Assembly: GCF_002277955.1 (NCBI RefSeq)
Contig: NZ_CP018477.1
Location: 558,001 to 622,000 of the forward strand
Length of the DNA stretch: 64,000 nt
From: Thermogutta terrifontis
GTDB taxonomy: Bacteria; Planctomycetota; Planctomycetia; Pirellulales; Thermoguttaceae
Direction of reading: 5' to 3'
Below the pieces are notes generated by a model, which had not been told where the DNA came from, ran no database searches, and worked only from the letters and a program-made list of their open reading frames with translations. This document shows positions 18,626-28,594 of this stretch, one piece after another. The position numbers and the translations under genes are program-made. Within the stretch, counting starts at the first letter, position 1. Each line of letters starts with the position of its first letter.

Positions 18626-20290
18626 TCACGCCCACGGCTCGCCATTTTTGCGAGTTCCACACATGTTGACGCGGATGCCCAGGGCGTCCGCCATGGCAGC
18701 TTTGGCCAGCGCTGCTTCATCCGCCGCATCCGCGTCTTCCGCATACGCGACCTGTATGTGATTGGCCTTGTGCTTGGCCATGAATTGATCCCGGGTGATG
18801 CCGTATGTGACGGCGTGCATGATCGGCCATTGAGGTGTGGTTTCTTTCCAGCGGCGCTCTGTTTCCTCGGGGGGCAGTTCGACCACCCCCGCCCGACCGA
18901 TGTCCATGCAGAGGCGACCATCGTCGATGTACACCCGGGACCACACAATTTCGCCCGGCTTGGAGATCCCTTTGAGTGTGCCCCCACCGAGGCGGAAATA
19001 CATGGGGGGCTGGCGTTCGCTGGAGGCCCCAGCCCAACCTCCGATAAAGTGGGCAGGCGGTGCCGAACCACTGATGAGGAACACCCACACATAATCCTGC
19101 ACGGTTCCGGAGCGATCCCAATCGCCCCAGCGGACATCGTGGAGTGTCGTTTCCACCGGCTGTCCCATCGCCTTGTGGATGCGGTAGGTCATGAGGGCGT
19201 CCAGGCCCGCGCATTCGTCCACCTCGTTGAAATGCGGGAGCGGCTCTCCTTCATAGAGAATTCGCTTGCCATCGCGGCTTTTGACGGGAGGACGATCAGC
19301 GTTGTTGAGCATTCCCTCCACCAGATCGCTGGCCGGTAAAAGGTCTTTCAGGCCCTGCTGGTACTGAATACCAATCGTGTCGCAGCCGAAGTCGTCGGCC
19401 AGCCGCAATGCGGCAATGTACATCTTGCACTGGGTGAGGACCTGGTCTTCGGTGAGGTCGGTTTCCGGGTTGGTGCCGAAGACAAACTTCATGCCCCGGT
19501 CCACCATCCACTGGAAAACTTCGCGGGCCTCGCCATCGCTGACCTGGGTTGTTTCGTAATAGAGGGTGGACTGGCTGAGGCGTTCCTTGAAGACGCCCAG
19601 GGGCATCAAAAGCTCGTCGGGAATGATGGCGTTGTACATCCCCATGCAGCCTTCATCAAACACGCCCATGATGGCCTTTTTCCAGCGGAGCTCGTCCGCC
19701 AGAGCCTGCCCCAGTCGCTTGATGGCGCCCGGGATCTTCACTTTTTTAAGCGGCGTGACATGCTTGAGAGGATGCCGCACCTCACCTTTTTCCAACCACG
19801 TGGCCAGTTTCTTGCGAAATTCCGGGGCGGAAAAATCCTCACTCCACAGTGTCGAATAAGGCTTGCCGGCCTTGGTCAGACAGGCATTGAGGTTGAGCAT
19901 GCCCACCAAGCCAGGCCACTGTCCGGACCAATTGGCGACAGTGAGGATCGGCCCCTCGTGGCTGAGCAGCCCCGCCAGAACGTGGTGGGAGTACTGCCAC
20001 ACGGCCTCGGCGACGATGAGTCGCGCTTTGGGATCAATATTGGCAAAGACCTCCATGCCCTCTTTCTGCGAGCTGATAAAGCCGTGCCCTTCTTCTGGCT
20101 TGTAGGGATGGGCACGGACCAGCTCGTAGCCTGCCTCGCGCACTGCCTCCGCAAGGGCATCTTCCATGGCTTTTTGCGCCGGCCAGCAAACCTGGTTGGC
20201 CGACAGGCGAAGATCCCCACTGGCAACGAGATAGACCTGTTTCCGTTTTGCCTTCGGGGGCTTGGGCAGTTTAGGCAATTGATAGGCCAT
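18626..20290 (-). CDS. L-fucose/L-arabinose isomerase-fold protein
   Basis: Predicted Mn-dependent ketol isomerase of the fucose isomerase superfamily, 554 residues, cytosolic. A Pro/Lys-rich N-terminus ([18 protein letters not shown]) precedes [23 protein letters not shown]. Family features include [21 protein letters not shown], the central [21 protein letters not shown] and [15 protein letters not shown] with candidate metal-binding Glu/Asp, and a C-terminal domain with [26 protein letters not shown]. Start at 20290 because AAGGAG lies 8 bases upstream, in preference to 20308. It is the first gene of a two-gene operon with the FGGY kinase. Similarity to characterised fucose isomerases looks remote, so the substrate may differ. 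Confidence 0.82.
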   Translation of the reverse strand: MAYQLPKLPKPPKAKRKQVYLVASGDLRLSANQVCWPAQKAMEDALAEAVREAGYELVRAHPYKPEEGHGFISSQKEGMEVFANIDPKARLIVAEAVWQYSHHVLAGLLSHEGPILTVANWSGQWPGLVGMLNLNACLTKAGKPYSTLWSEDFSAPEFRKKLATWLEKGEVRHPLKHVTPLKKVKIPGAIKRLGQALADELRWKKAIMGVFDEGCMGMYNAIIPDELLMPLGVFKERLSQSTLYYETTQVSDGEAREVFQWMVDRGMKFVFGTNPETDLTEDQVLTQCKMYIAALRLADDFGCDTIGIQYQQGLKDLLPASDLVEGMLNNADRPPVKSRDGKRILYEGEPLPHFNEVDECAGLDALMTYRIHKAMGQPVETTLHDVRWGDWDRSGTVQDYVWVFLISGSAPPAHFIGGWAGASSERQPPMYFRLGGGTLKGISKPGEIVWSRVYIDDGRLCMDIGRAGVVELPPEETERRWKETTPQWPIMHAVTYGITRDQFMAKHKANHIQVAYAEDADAADEAALAKAAMADALGIRVNMCGTRKNGEPWA

Positions 20291-20794
20291 AAGCGTGACT
20301 CCTTGCATGTAAAAGACGGCCTGCCATCAGCGAAGATGATTGTTTGCTGGAGATATTAAGTGCTGTTTGAGCTTTGGCGATCCATGATAGCCGTTTATCT
20401 CCATTCCGAAAAGAACCCAGCAGAGACGATCTTCACATGTTTTCCAACTTATTTTGCGCGAGGCGGAACCGCCGGTTGTACAACGACAGAGAATCAGGCG
20501 AATATCGGTGTACCGATTGCCAGCGTGGCGGTGTGCAATGGGCGGAATGGCCTGATCGTGAAAACCGAAAACGCGCGACTTGCACGGATTGGGGCGACAT
20601 CTCCAGCCCATATCGGGGCATGAACCGACCTCGCTTGTCCAGGCAAAGCGCCCGGGAACGGTCCGCCGGACAGCCTGCCCGCCAAAGTTGGACTATTTGG
20701 GGCAAGGGCGGCTTGGTATTATAGATGGGTTAGATTGAAGGGAAGACGTCCTGCTTCTGCGTCTCAGGCGCGGATTCTGCGGCTGCGTTGGACA
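20291..20794. other. Divergent intergenic region, isomerase / shikimate kinase
   Basis: A 504-bp region between divergent genes, presumably carrying both promoters. I see no dispersed palindromes and no convincing small gene. The open frames crossing it have no family-like composition or ribosome binding site. Confidence 0.4.
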
Positions 20795-21337
20795 ATGAAC
20801 ATCATACTGATCGGTTACCGAGCCACGGGGAAAACCACCGTCGCCCGACTTCTCTCCGAGCAACTCGGCTGGCCCTGGGTGGATTTGGACGTGGAGATTG
20901 AGCGGCTGGCGGGCAAATCCATCGCTCAGATTTTTGCAGAGGACGGAGAACCGGTCTTCCGGGATTTGGAATCTCGGGTGGTGGCTGACTTCTGTGCCCG
21001 GCAGGGCTGGGTCATTGCGGCAGGTGGGGGGGCACCGCTGCGGGCGGAAAATCGCCAGGCCATGCGCCAGGGTGGGAAGGTATTCTGGCTCACCGCCACG
21101 CCGGAAACCATTTATCGACGCATGACGACCGACCCCACGACGGGAGCGCGACGCCCAAATCTCACGGCACGCGGCGGGCTTGAGGAGATCGTCGAACTCC
21201 TTACCAAGCGTGAACCGGTCTATCGAGAAACCGCCGATTGGGTGATCGATACCGAGAATAAATCTCCATCCCAGGTAGCGGACGAAATTCTCGCCCACTG
21301 GTCCAGGATCAGGGACGATAAAGGAATGCATTTGTGA
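20795..21337 (+). CDS. aroK: Shikimate kinase
   Basis: Phosphorylates shikimate at the 3-OH in aromatic amino acid synthesis. The 180-residue protein begins MNIILIGYRATGKTTVARLL with Walker A GYRATGKTT. It then has VDLDVEIERLAGKSIAQIF (Asp for shikimate binding), GEPVFRDLESRVV (conserved Arg), AAGGGAPLRAENR (GGG binding loop), TDPTTGARRPNL (lid Arg) and KREPVYRETADWVIDT (Arg). The ATG at 20795 matches the normal N-terminus; only a weak TTGGA precedes it, and an earlier in-frame start at 20735 would add 20 non-family residues. The stop shares one base with the next start (TGATG), so it is coupled to the prepilin peptidase. Confidence 0.95.
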   Translation: MNIILIGYRATGKTTVARLLSEQLGWPWVDLDVEIERLAGKSIAQIFAEDGEPVFRDLESRVVADFCARQGWVIAAGGGAPLRAENRQAMRQGGKVFWLTATPETIYRRMTTDPTTGARRPNLTARGGLEEIVELLTKREPVYRETADWVIDTENKSPSQVADEILAHWSRIRDDKGMHL

Positions 21338-22611
21338 TGTGGCCGGCCTTTCCATTCCCCGTCCAAATGATCGTGCTGGCGGTGGTCGGCGCGTTTCTTG
21401 GATCGCTCGCCACCTGGGCGGCGGACCGGCTGGCCTGGCAGTCCCGCGCGGTTTCCCTGTGGAGCCGAGTAGGTCGGCTCGGACCACGCCACCTGGCCGC
21501 GTATGTGCCGATTTTGGGCTGGTTCTTTCAAAAGAGTCCTTCAGAGGGCCAGGGACGCTGGTCCTGGCTGCCACCGTTTTGTGTGGAGTGTCTCAGTGCG
21601 GCGGGGCTTCCCTGGCTCTACTGGTGGGAAGTTTGCGAAGCGGCGATTGTTCCAGCGGGCGTCCTACCGCCGCCTTTTCCCGTTCTGCTGGTGGTGTTCA
21701 TCAAGCACACCATTCTCTTCCTCTTCATGTTGGTGGCCTCACTTATCGACTGGGATGAGAAGGTGATCCCCGATGCGGTGACCATTCCGGGAACGCTCCT
21801 GGGGCTGATCTTGGCGGCGGTTGTGCCTGCCAGCCACCTGCCGGTGCCGCAGGAGCGGGCACGTCCACCCCTGATTTCGGCGAGCCGGGCGGTTCCAGGA
21901 GCGGTGCCGGCCACCTATCTGAAACTCACGTCGCCTTCCCCCTGGCCGGAATCTCTCAATGGCCAGCCCCACGGCCATGCCCTGAGTTTGGGGCTGTTTT
22001 GCTGGTGGTTGTGGTGCTTTGCGCTGATGCCCCGGCGGTGGTACCGCCATCGGCGATTCTGGAAGGCCGTGCAGTTGATGTGTGCGCGGCTCTATCGATC
22101 CCAGGTGACCGGGGGGCTTCTGGTCATGGGATTTATCGGCACCGCGGTGATCCTGTTCGTGTGGATTCTCGGTGGGGATCCGTGGCGTTCGTTGCTCTCA
22201 GCCCTGGTGGGGATGGCCGCCACGGCGGGACTGACATGGATTGTGCGGATCGTGGGGACGCTGGTCCTCGATCGGGAAGCGCTCGGCTTTGGCGATGTGA
22301 CTTTGATGGCGATGATTGGCTCCTATTTGGGCTGGCAACCGGGGCTGATTCTCTTCTTTCTCGCCCCCTTTGCGGGACTTGTGGTGGCGATCTACATCAT
22401 CGTGCGTCATCAGGAGGTGGAAATACCCTATGGGCCATTTCTTTGCCTGGGGGCCCTGGCGACAATTGTGTTCTGGCGAGACGTGTGGGGGTTTGCGTCG
22501 CTGATCTTTGAACTGGGCGGAATCCTGCCGCTACTTCTGGTCGCACTGATTGTGCTCCTCGCGTTTCTCCTGTTGGTGATCCGCCTCATCCGCGAGGGAT
22601 TGAGGATTTAG
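21337..22611 (+). CDS. Type IV prepilin peptidase-like membrane aspartyl protease
   Basis: Predicted inner-membrane peptidase that cleaves leader peptides of prepilins such as the DUF1559 protein at 27.6-28.6 kb. Its two catalytic Asp segments are SLIDWDEKVIPDAVTIPG and the GxGD-type LGFGDVTLMAMIGSYLGW. The N-terminal part keeps AYVPILGWFFQ, equivalent to the PILSW motif, but the tetra-cysteine zinc site of classical PilD is missing, so methyltransferase activity is doubtful. At 424 residues it is far longer than the usual 200-290, mainly from an insertion between the two Asp segments (about 165-260) with polar and membrane stretches. It overlaps the shikimate kinase stop by one base. Confidence 0.88.
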   Translation: MWPAFPFPVQMIVLAVVGAFLGSLATWAADRLAWQSRAVSLWSRVGRLGPRHLAAYVPILGWFFQKSPSEGQGRWSWLPPFCVECLSAAGLPWLYWWEVCEAAIVPAGVLPPPFPVLLVVFIKHTILFLFMLVASLIDWDEKVIPDAVTIPGTLLGLILAAVVPASHLPVPQERARPPLISASRAVPGAVPATYLKLTSPSPWPESLNGQPHGHALSLGLFCWWLWCFALMPRRWYRHRRFWKAVQLMCARLYRSQVTGGLLVMGFIGTAVILFVWILGGDPWRSLLSALVGMAATAGLTWIVRIVGTLVLDREALGFGDVTLMAMIGSYLGWQPGLILFFLAPFAGLVVAIYIIVRHQEVEIPYGPFLCLGALATIVFWRDVWGFASLIFELGGILPLLLVALIVLLAFLLLVIRLIREGLRI

Positions 22612-23815
22612 GAAGAGAAGTCAGGCTGGCCTGCGTGTGCAGCACCACCCCGCGGTTTTGTTCCCCTTCCGGATTCGTCTGTCCAGGACGTCCGCCACGG
22701 ACATCGCGCATTCCGGTCGGGGTAATTCATAAATGGCCCCTACCCGCAACAGGGCAATCACGCAACACGCAGCGCGTAGGGGCAATTCATGAATTGCCCC
22801 CACCGCTGAGCCCTTCTGGTGCCCATGGAATGAAATGGGTAATCAAGGGTTGGAAAATCGGACCTGACGAGCAGGTCCATCCAACTCCGAAAATGGAGGG
22901 GCACGCTTGTCGTGCCCGGTGAAAGCGAATAGATGATCGAACGTGCGCGAGCGGACCCGACGAGCGGGTCCCTCCGGAAGATGCACCTGACAACGCATGA
23001 ATGGACGCCCTGGAACGTGTCCTTCCATTGGATGGATTGGAGGGTGGGGTTCCGCTCCGACCGGTCATCGTCGTGCGATCCGGGCCGAGGACAGAGTGGT
23101 GAAGGCTAAAGCCTTAATCGAAAAGCGGCGATGAATCGCCGCACTCCATGGAGTGCGGGGCTTTAGCCCCGCTTTCGGCGCGGGACTTCAGTCCCCGGCG
23201 AAAGCGAACGGATGATCCAACATTGAACGGCGGACGTGACAAGCACGTCCCTCCAAACAGGGACCTGACAAGCAGGTCCCTCCGAAATACGATTCGGAGG
23301 GGGCACGCTTGTCGTGTCCGATGAGAGCGAATGGATGATCGAACGTGCGCGAGCGGACCCGACGAGCGGGTCCCTCCGGAAGATGGACCTGACAACGCAT
23401 GAATGGACGCCCTGGAACGTGTCGTTCCATTGGATGGATTGGAGGGTCGGGTTCCACCCCGATCGGTCATCGTTGCGCGAGCCGGGGCGAGGGCAAGGTG
23501 GTGAAGGCTAAAGCCTTCACCGAAAAGCGGCGATGAATCGCCGCACTCCATGGAGTGCGGTATGTGTGGAGAATGCCGTAATAGGCTGTGAAACTGTGCA
23601 AGCAAACGGTCATGCAAGATGACGGTCTGCGCACATCGAGCGCACAGGACCAACGTAACACTGTTCCCCCTAATTTTTCTTCAAAGACCCGCGTCCTATC
23701 TCTGAAACACACCTTTTTCAGCCTCGCTGCACCACGCAACCACTGATTCTTCTTCTGTGACTTTTCCTGGTTTATCCAGTTTCAATCTCCTAACTCATCT
23801 CCTCGCCAACAGAGG
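22612..23815. repeat. 1.2-kb palindromic repeat island
   Basis: No supported gene. Palindromes: AATTCATGAATT family at about 22717-22742 (degenerate) and 22777-22800; fixed-loop family at 22860-22878, 22899-22917, 22952-22970, 23232-23250, 23261-23281 and two more between 23300 and 23375; and a five-palindrome cassette at 23102-23195, partly repeated at 23505-23560. A block of about 240 bp is present twice in direct orientation, about 22918-23160 and 23322-23560, with scattered substitutions. The last 250 bp (23565-23815) are unique, AT-richer, and show nothing I can name. Short open frames over the repeats are artefacts of their composition. Confidence 0.85.
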
Positions 23816-26728
23816 TTACAACGCAAACGGCTCTCCCCGACCGGCTGTGAGGAGTTGGAGGGGCTCGCGTCGGAAGACAGCCAGTGCCGCTGGAACGGCA
23901 GCGACACCACAAACCAGGAATGTCGCGCCAATCCCGAGCATTAGTTTCTGCCATGGAATGATCAGTGGGGTCTCCATGCCACCGAAAAAGCTCGTGTATT
24001 GTGCCAGACCAATTCCGCACCATCCGGCGGCGATGCCGAAAAGAAGACTAATCATGGAGGCCACCGCAGCAATGAGGAATCCTTCGACAAGCACCTGCCG
24101 CGCAATGAGGGTTGAAGGAAAACCAATAGCTCTCATGACGCCGAACTCCCATTGTCTGGTTCGCACCGATGCATTGACGACAGTCATAAGACCTGGCAAC
24201 GTGATCAACAAGGTCACAAACGGCAATTGTGCCATACCCCAGATCATTGTGTCGGCTCGTCGGTTGATCTGTTGTCGGATCTCGTCCCGAAGCGTCACGC
24301 GGAGGGAGCGTCCAAACATTCGTGCGCCAAAAGCCCACGTTCCCTGAAAATTCACCGGCTGGCCGGGTCCAAGGTGTCGGTCTGCCACTTCCTGGAGTTT
24401 CCGACAGACCAGATCAAGGTTGGCATCGTCTTCCAGGTCGATCCACAGAAAGTTGATACCTACTAGCTTGAAATCCTTTCTAACGACGTTCTCATCAGCA
24501 AAGACCAGGGCCGCCGAACGTCCAAACCGTCGGCGAAGGCCAGAGAATTTTGTCATCCAATGCCAACCAGGCAGGGAAACGACACCAGCAATTCTGTATT
24601 CGACCGTTTGCTCTGGTTGATCGGGTAAGCACACAGAAAACGTGTCGCCAAGTCTCAATCCCGTGGCTTTCAAGAAATGATCAGGCACGATGCATCCCCT
24701 GTTCGATTTGAGCTGTTGAACAGCGGCGTCTCGAGATCCTTCAACAAAATCAACTGTGAACACAGGGTTTTTACCGCCGAATGCCAAATCGGGATTGACC
24801 CCCATTATGATGACATTGTCCTGCCGGACGACAGATGCCCCCCGGGAGGCGCCAGTCAGGTCCTCAGCCAATCTGGGCTGCTCCACCGCGACAGGGAGCA
24901 ATTTGGAAATGCCTGGAATGGTGCTGATTGATTCCAATTCACTCTCAGGCACATGACCAAGTTGAAATGCCGCGAGAAGATCCGGCGCCCAGGTCGTGGG
25001 TTTGAACGGCTCCAGCATGGAGTAGCCCCAAACCATCATCGCAGTAAACACGCCCAAACCTACGGACACCGCCATGCAGATCCCCACGCTGCGGGGCAAG
25101 TTTCGCGTCAATTCCATCTTGCAGAGCTGCCGGGGAATCCCAAGCACCATTCCCAAGGGGATTGAAAACGCCTTTTCCGCAATGACGACGAGGGCTGGAG
25201 TCCAACAAACAAAGCCCAGAACCATCAACGGTGCTCCCACAGTGGTCGCGATCGACACTCGAATAACTTCGTCGAGTGGTAGGATGTACACAACAAGTGG
25301 ATGAATCACAATCAGAAGACTCCCTAGAAAAGCCAGCCAACCCAGGGTCGAGGGTCTCGCGTCACGAAGCAACTGGGTGTGCCTTGCTTGCAGGGCCTCC
25401 AAGGGCGAAACCCGGCTGGCGCGAAGCATTGGCCACACGGCAGCCACCCCGGCCCCTAGGAAGGTCACCGCCGCTGACAGCCCCAGGCTATATGGACCGA
25501 TTGTCCCGCTCCACGTGAGGTTCAGGCCAAATCCGCGTCCTAACTGGAACACGATTCCGGCTGCCCCAAGACCACCCACCCAACCGGCGATGGCCAGCAG
25601 CAAGGCCTGCGTCAGGATCGTTCCCGCCACTTGAGCTTGCGTCAGGCCCACAACACGACAAAGGCCGATCTGGCGCGATCGCTCGTCCACACCCATGTTG
25701 AGGGTTGCGAAGATAAGAAACACCGCAGCCATGATCGCCAGCCCGCACGCTGTCCACGCCTGTGAACGAATAGAACGACTCGCTCGCGCCGTCGTGAATG
25801 CCTTTTCCAATTGCCGCTCACCCATGAGGAGGTAGCTCCCCCCATCAACAAACGGCGACACTCGTGACGTCCACTCCGCGAGGAATTGGTCCAGTCGAGT
25901 TGCCGAAGTCAATTTGAGGCCAAGGAGATTTATGGCGCCGGGCATACCAAGAAACTCCTGGGCCACATCCAGCGGCACATAAATGGCACCTGGTGGCATG
26001 CCAAGGAATGGCCCGATCGTGGATCCGACAGGCCGACCCGTAGGTCCTTCTTTCTCCAAAGTGGGAACACTTTCCGGCTGTTGGACGATCCCCACGATCT
26101 GAACGGAAAGGTCTTTGCCACCAGAATTGAGCCTGATCGTCTGGCCAACATCCCATCGGAAACTCTCGGCCAATTGTTCCGAAATCACAGCCTGAACGAC
26201 AGGGTGTTTCTTAACGTCCAACCATTGGCCGGCAACCACGGGATACGGCGCGACTGGCGAGTCAATTCCCACCACAGTCGGGAGCAGAAACAACGGCCGT
26301 GTCGGTTGAGAGTCGCCGGGGGATCGTTGATTCTCTCCGCCCCGAACAACGGGTTGCCTACGTCCTGACCTACGGAGGTCGTCTGGAGATCCCCCGCGCG
26401 GCCCCTCACCTTGACCGAAAGATCTTCCTATCGTGACAGCTTTACGCAACGAACAATGCACGTCAGCAATCCGCGGATCTTTTCGCAACGCTTCGATGAG
26501 CCGGTCGGAAATGACCGCCTTCTCGTCAAGCGAATCCGGTACAACGAACAGATCGTAATGTCCGAGTGCCTCCCTGGCCGTTCCTTCAAATTCCGAGACA
26601 AGCTTGTCGTAAGCCGAGACGACCCACACCACCAAACAGGAAGCCGCGAGCAGAGCCAGAACCGCTCCCAGGATCCTTTGCGGGTAACAGAGGGCATCTG
26701 CAATCGCAAGTCTCACACTAACAGGCAT
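23816..26728 (-). CDS. FtsX/MacB-type ABC transporter permease (large)
   Basis: Permease of a MacB/LolCDE-type ABC system that exports or extracts substrates at the inner membrane without being a classical pore. The 970-residue protein has an N-terminal membrane helix (AVLALLAASCLVVWVVSAYD) and a long extracytoplasmic domain (about 45-315). A first FtsX core of three helices follows (about 330-450, CGLAIMAAVFLIFATLNMGVDERSRQIGLCRVVG). Two further helices, a second large soluble domain and a C-terminal FtsX core with RTRQWEFGVMRAIGFPSTL complete a duplicated layout. ATG at 26728 shares a base with the ATPase stop (TGATG). Third gene of the DUF1559-ATPase-permease operon. Confidence 0.9.
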   Translation of the reverse strand: MPVSVRLAIADALCYPQRILGAVLALLAASCLVVWVVSAYDKLVSEFEGTAREALGHYDLFVVPDSLDEKAVISDRLIEALRKDPRIADVHCSLRKAVTIGRSFGQGEGPRGGSPDDLRRSGRRQPVVRGGENQRSPGDSQPTRPLFLLPTVVGIDSPVAPYPVVAGQWLDVKKHPVVQAVISEQLAESFRWDVGQTIRLNSGGKDLSVQIVGIVQQPESVPTLEKEGPTGRPVGSTIGPFLGMPPGAIYVPLDVAQEFLGMPGAINLLGLKLTSATRLDQFLAEWTSRVSPFVDGGSYLLMGERQLEKAFTTARASRSIRSQAWTACGLAIMAAVFLIFATLNMGVDERSRQIGLCRVVGLTQAQVAGTILTQALLLAIAGWVGGLGAAGIVFQLGRGFGLNLTWSGTIGPYSLGLSAAVTFLGAGVAAVWPMLRASRVSPLEALQARHTQLLRDARPSTLGWLAFLGSLLIVIHPLVVYILPLDEVIRVSIATTVGAPLMVLGFVCWTPALVVIAEKAFSIPLGMVLGIPRQLCKMELTRNLPRSVGICMAVSVGLGVFTAMMVWGYSMLEPFKPTTWAPDLLAAFQLGHVPESELESISTIPGISKLLPVAVEQPRLAEDLTGASRGASVVRQDNVIIMGVNPDLAFGGKNPVFTVDFVEGSRDAAVQQLKSNRGCIVPDHFLKATGLRLGDTFSVCLPDQPEQTVEYRIAGVVSLPGWHWMTKFSGLRRRFGRSAALVFADENVVRKDFKLVGINFLWIDLEDDANLDLVCRKLQEVADRHLGPGQPVNFQGTWAFGARMFGRSLRVTLRDEIRQQINRRADTMIWGMAQLPFVTLLITLPGLMTVVNASVRTRQWEFGVMRAIGFPSTLIARQVLVEGFLIAAVASMISLLFGIAAGWCGIGLAQYTSFFGGMETPLIIPWQKLMLGIGATFLVCGVAAVPAALAVFRREPLQLLTAGRGEPFAL

Positions 26729-27519
26729 CACCTCACCCCTTCCGGTTCCTCGAGTTGAAGACTCTCCTCGTACCGCGCCGCCAGTGTGCGGACCGAATCA
26801 CAATTCCCGGTGGGAAACTCTGTAACGATTTGACCGTCCTTCAGAATCAGGATTCGATCCGTCCATATTGCCACGGATGGCTCATGCGTAACGATGAGGA
26901 TTGTGCGCGATTGTTGTTCGGCAAGCCCTCGGAGTAACCGGCACAACTCCTGACCAGCGATCGAGTCCAGGTTTCCTGTAGGCTCGTCTGCCAGGATGAG
27001 AGCCGAATCAAGCGCGAGGGTCCGTGCAATGGCGGTTCGCTGTTGCTCTCCGCCACTGAGTGCGTCGGGGCGATGCCGACGTCGTTCCCAAAGCCCCAGG
27101 TCGCGAATGATTCGGCGAGCATTGTCTATTTTGTCCGCGTGAGTTCGCTCGGCCAGCAGAGGCAGGAGAACATTCTCTTCCAGCGTCAACGTGGGAATCA
27201 AGTTGAAATGCTGGAAGATCACACCGATTCTTTGCCGCCGGAATATCGTCATCTGATAATCCGAGAGTTTGCTCGTCTCGCAACCATCCACGAGGATCCG
27301 CCCTGAATCTGGCGCCGTGAGACCGGCGATCACATGGAGAAGGGTACTTTTTCCTGAACCGCTTGGCCCCATAATGGCAACGAATTCTCCCCGAGCAAGG
27401 GAAAACGACACCCCTTTGAGGACCTGAATCACATTCCCGGCATACCTGAAACTCTTGGACACATTTTCGACAACCAGGGGGCACTCAATGTCCCCGTGAC
27501 CACGACTGCGCTCGTTCAT
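26728..27519 (-). CDS. ABC transporter ATP-binding protein (MacB/LolD type)
   Basis: ATPase subunit for the FtsX permease downstream. The 263-residue protein has Walker [10 protein letters not shown], a Q-loop in [19 protein letters not shown] (the LolD/MacB form), signature [15 protein letters not shown], Walker [15 protein letters not shown] and the switch His in [11 protein letters not shown]. The ATG at 27519 gives [21 protein letters not shown], the natural beginning of the domain. The frame extends further upstream into the preceding gene but without family similarity. It is translationally coupled to the permease through TGATG and follows the DUF1559 gene by 31 bases. Confidence 0.94.
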   Translation of the reverse strand: MNERSRGHGDIECPLVVENVSKSFRYAGNVIQVLKGVSFSLARGEFVAIMGPSGSGKSTLLHVIAGLTAPDSGRILVDGCETSKLSDYQMTIFRRQRIGVIFQHFNLIPTLTLEENVLLPLLAERTHADKIDNARRIIRDLGLWERRRHRPDALSGGEQQRTAIARTLALDSALILADEPTGNLDSIAGQELCRLLRGLAEQQSRTILIVTHEPSVAIWTDRILILKDGQIVTEFPTGNCDSVRTLAARYEESLQLEEPEGVR

Positions 27520-27550
27520 TCGCTTTGTCCCCGCAAAGAAGGCCAGAAAC

Positions 27551-28594
27551 TCATGGGACGCTCTCGACTTCTCCACCGGCCCGAGTCCAGAGAGCATACC
27601 AGGCGGTTGATGCAATCGTCTGACTGACGAATCGGACACTTCCATCGCATAAGCAGGCATTGACCCCACCAGGATGCCAGCTTCGCGCCGCGGTCACCTT
27701 GGCTGATCCGCTCACCAGATCGGGTATCCGAGAATTCGGGAGAAGGCGACCATTCATGACAGGGCCAGTGGGAGAACATCCCCGCAACCAGTACATGAGG
27801 CGCGTCCCATCCCAGCCACTGAGCTGGGAGTAGAGTACGGAGAGGTCGCCTGATTGCTCGATCGCATCGATTAACGTCGTGGGTGCTCTGGCTCGAAAGA
27901 TCTGATGATTTGGCCGATCTGTGGACGGCAGGGATGTTCCCGGTCCACGAAGCGATTCGGTCAAGGCCAGCGTGTTGCTCGTTCCGTCGAGAACATCGTC
28001 AAGTCGTATCTCAGCACCGACCCAGCAAAGCCCATCCGTCGCACCAAATCCGGGATTGAACATCCCGTCGCGACCGCTCCCCTGATTCATGGCATAGTTT
28101 GCCCCTGCCACAGGGATGACACGACCACTGGGTAATGTCAAATCGTGAAGGGGTTTCTCGCCATCACTGGGACACAGGAAGATGGAGACAGGAGTTCGGG
28201 CAGCCTCCCAAAGGGCTTCCGGAAGATCATCTCGTCCCACGTGCCCCAATGTGATGCGAAAGTCGATCAGGTTATGGAGATTCTGCTGCTCGACGAATGG
28301 AAGGAGCTTTGCCAGCGGGGAATAATCATTGGGGTATGTGGGACCGGCAAAACCGGCGTTTGGTAGCATACGATGGATGTCATGATAATTGTGCATCGCC
28401 AACCCTAACTGACGAAGATTGTTGCAGCACTGGGCACGGCGTGCTGCCTCCCTTGCAGCCTGAACCGCCGGGAGAAGGAGCGCGATCAGAAGCCCGATAA
28501 TTGCGATGACGACGAGCAATTCAACCAGCGTAAACCCAACTCGACTTAGGAGTGGTTTGACCGACGATTCCTTCGACTTTCTTCTCTCATTCAT
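27551..28594 (-). CDS. DUF1559 protein with prepilin-type N-terminus
   Basis: A member of the large planctomycete pseudopilin-like family. Residues 18-45 form the type IV prepilin signal: [20 protein letters not shown], cleaved after the Gly, with +1 Phe and +5 Glu, followed by [17 protein letters not shown]. The globular part ends in the H/X-DG tail [17 protein letters not shown]. The start at 28594 (MNERRKSKE) gives a short basic leader of usual length; no strong Shine-Dalgarno is visible. It is the first gene before an ABC ATPase/FtsX permease pair, so the pseudopilin may be part of, or exported with, that system. The likely processing enzyme is encoded at 21.3-22.6 kb. Confidence 0.92.
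   Translation of the reverse strand: MNERRKSKESSVKPLLSRVGFTLVELLVVIAIIGLLIALLLPAVQAAREAARRAQCCNNLRQLGLAMHNYHDIHRMLPNAGFAGPTYPNDYSPLAKLLPFVEQQNLHNLIDFRITLGHVGRDDLPEALWEAARTPVSIFLCPSDGEKPLHDLTLPSGRVIPVAGANYAMNQGSGRDGMFNPGFGATDGLCWVGAEIRLDDVLDGTSNTLALTESLRGPGTSLPSTDRPNHQIFRARAPTTLIDAIEQSGDLSVLYSQLSGWDGTRLMYWLRGCSPTGPVMNGRLLPNSRIPDLVSGSAKVTAARSWHPGGVNACLCDGSVRFVSQTIASTAWYALWTRAGGEVESVP

Noticed and set aside
17342-19339. 665-codon open frame on the plus strand opposite the kinase/isomerase genes
   Set aside because: It lies entirely antisense to two well-supported enzyme genes and its product has no family-like features. High GC content keeps antisense frames open.
22612-23560. CRISPR array
   Set aside because: The repeats are palindromes of several kinds at irregular spacing without equal-length unique spacers, and no cas gene is present.
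22787-23653. Open frames on the minus strand across the repeat island (for example 22787-23068 and 23114-23653)
   Set aside because: They are translations of the palindromic repeats, repeat themselves between copies, and lack ribosome binding sites.
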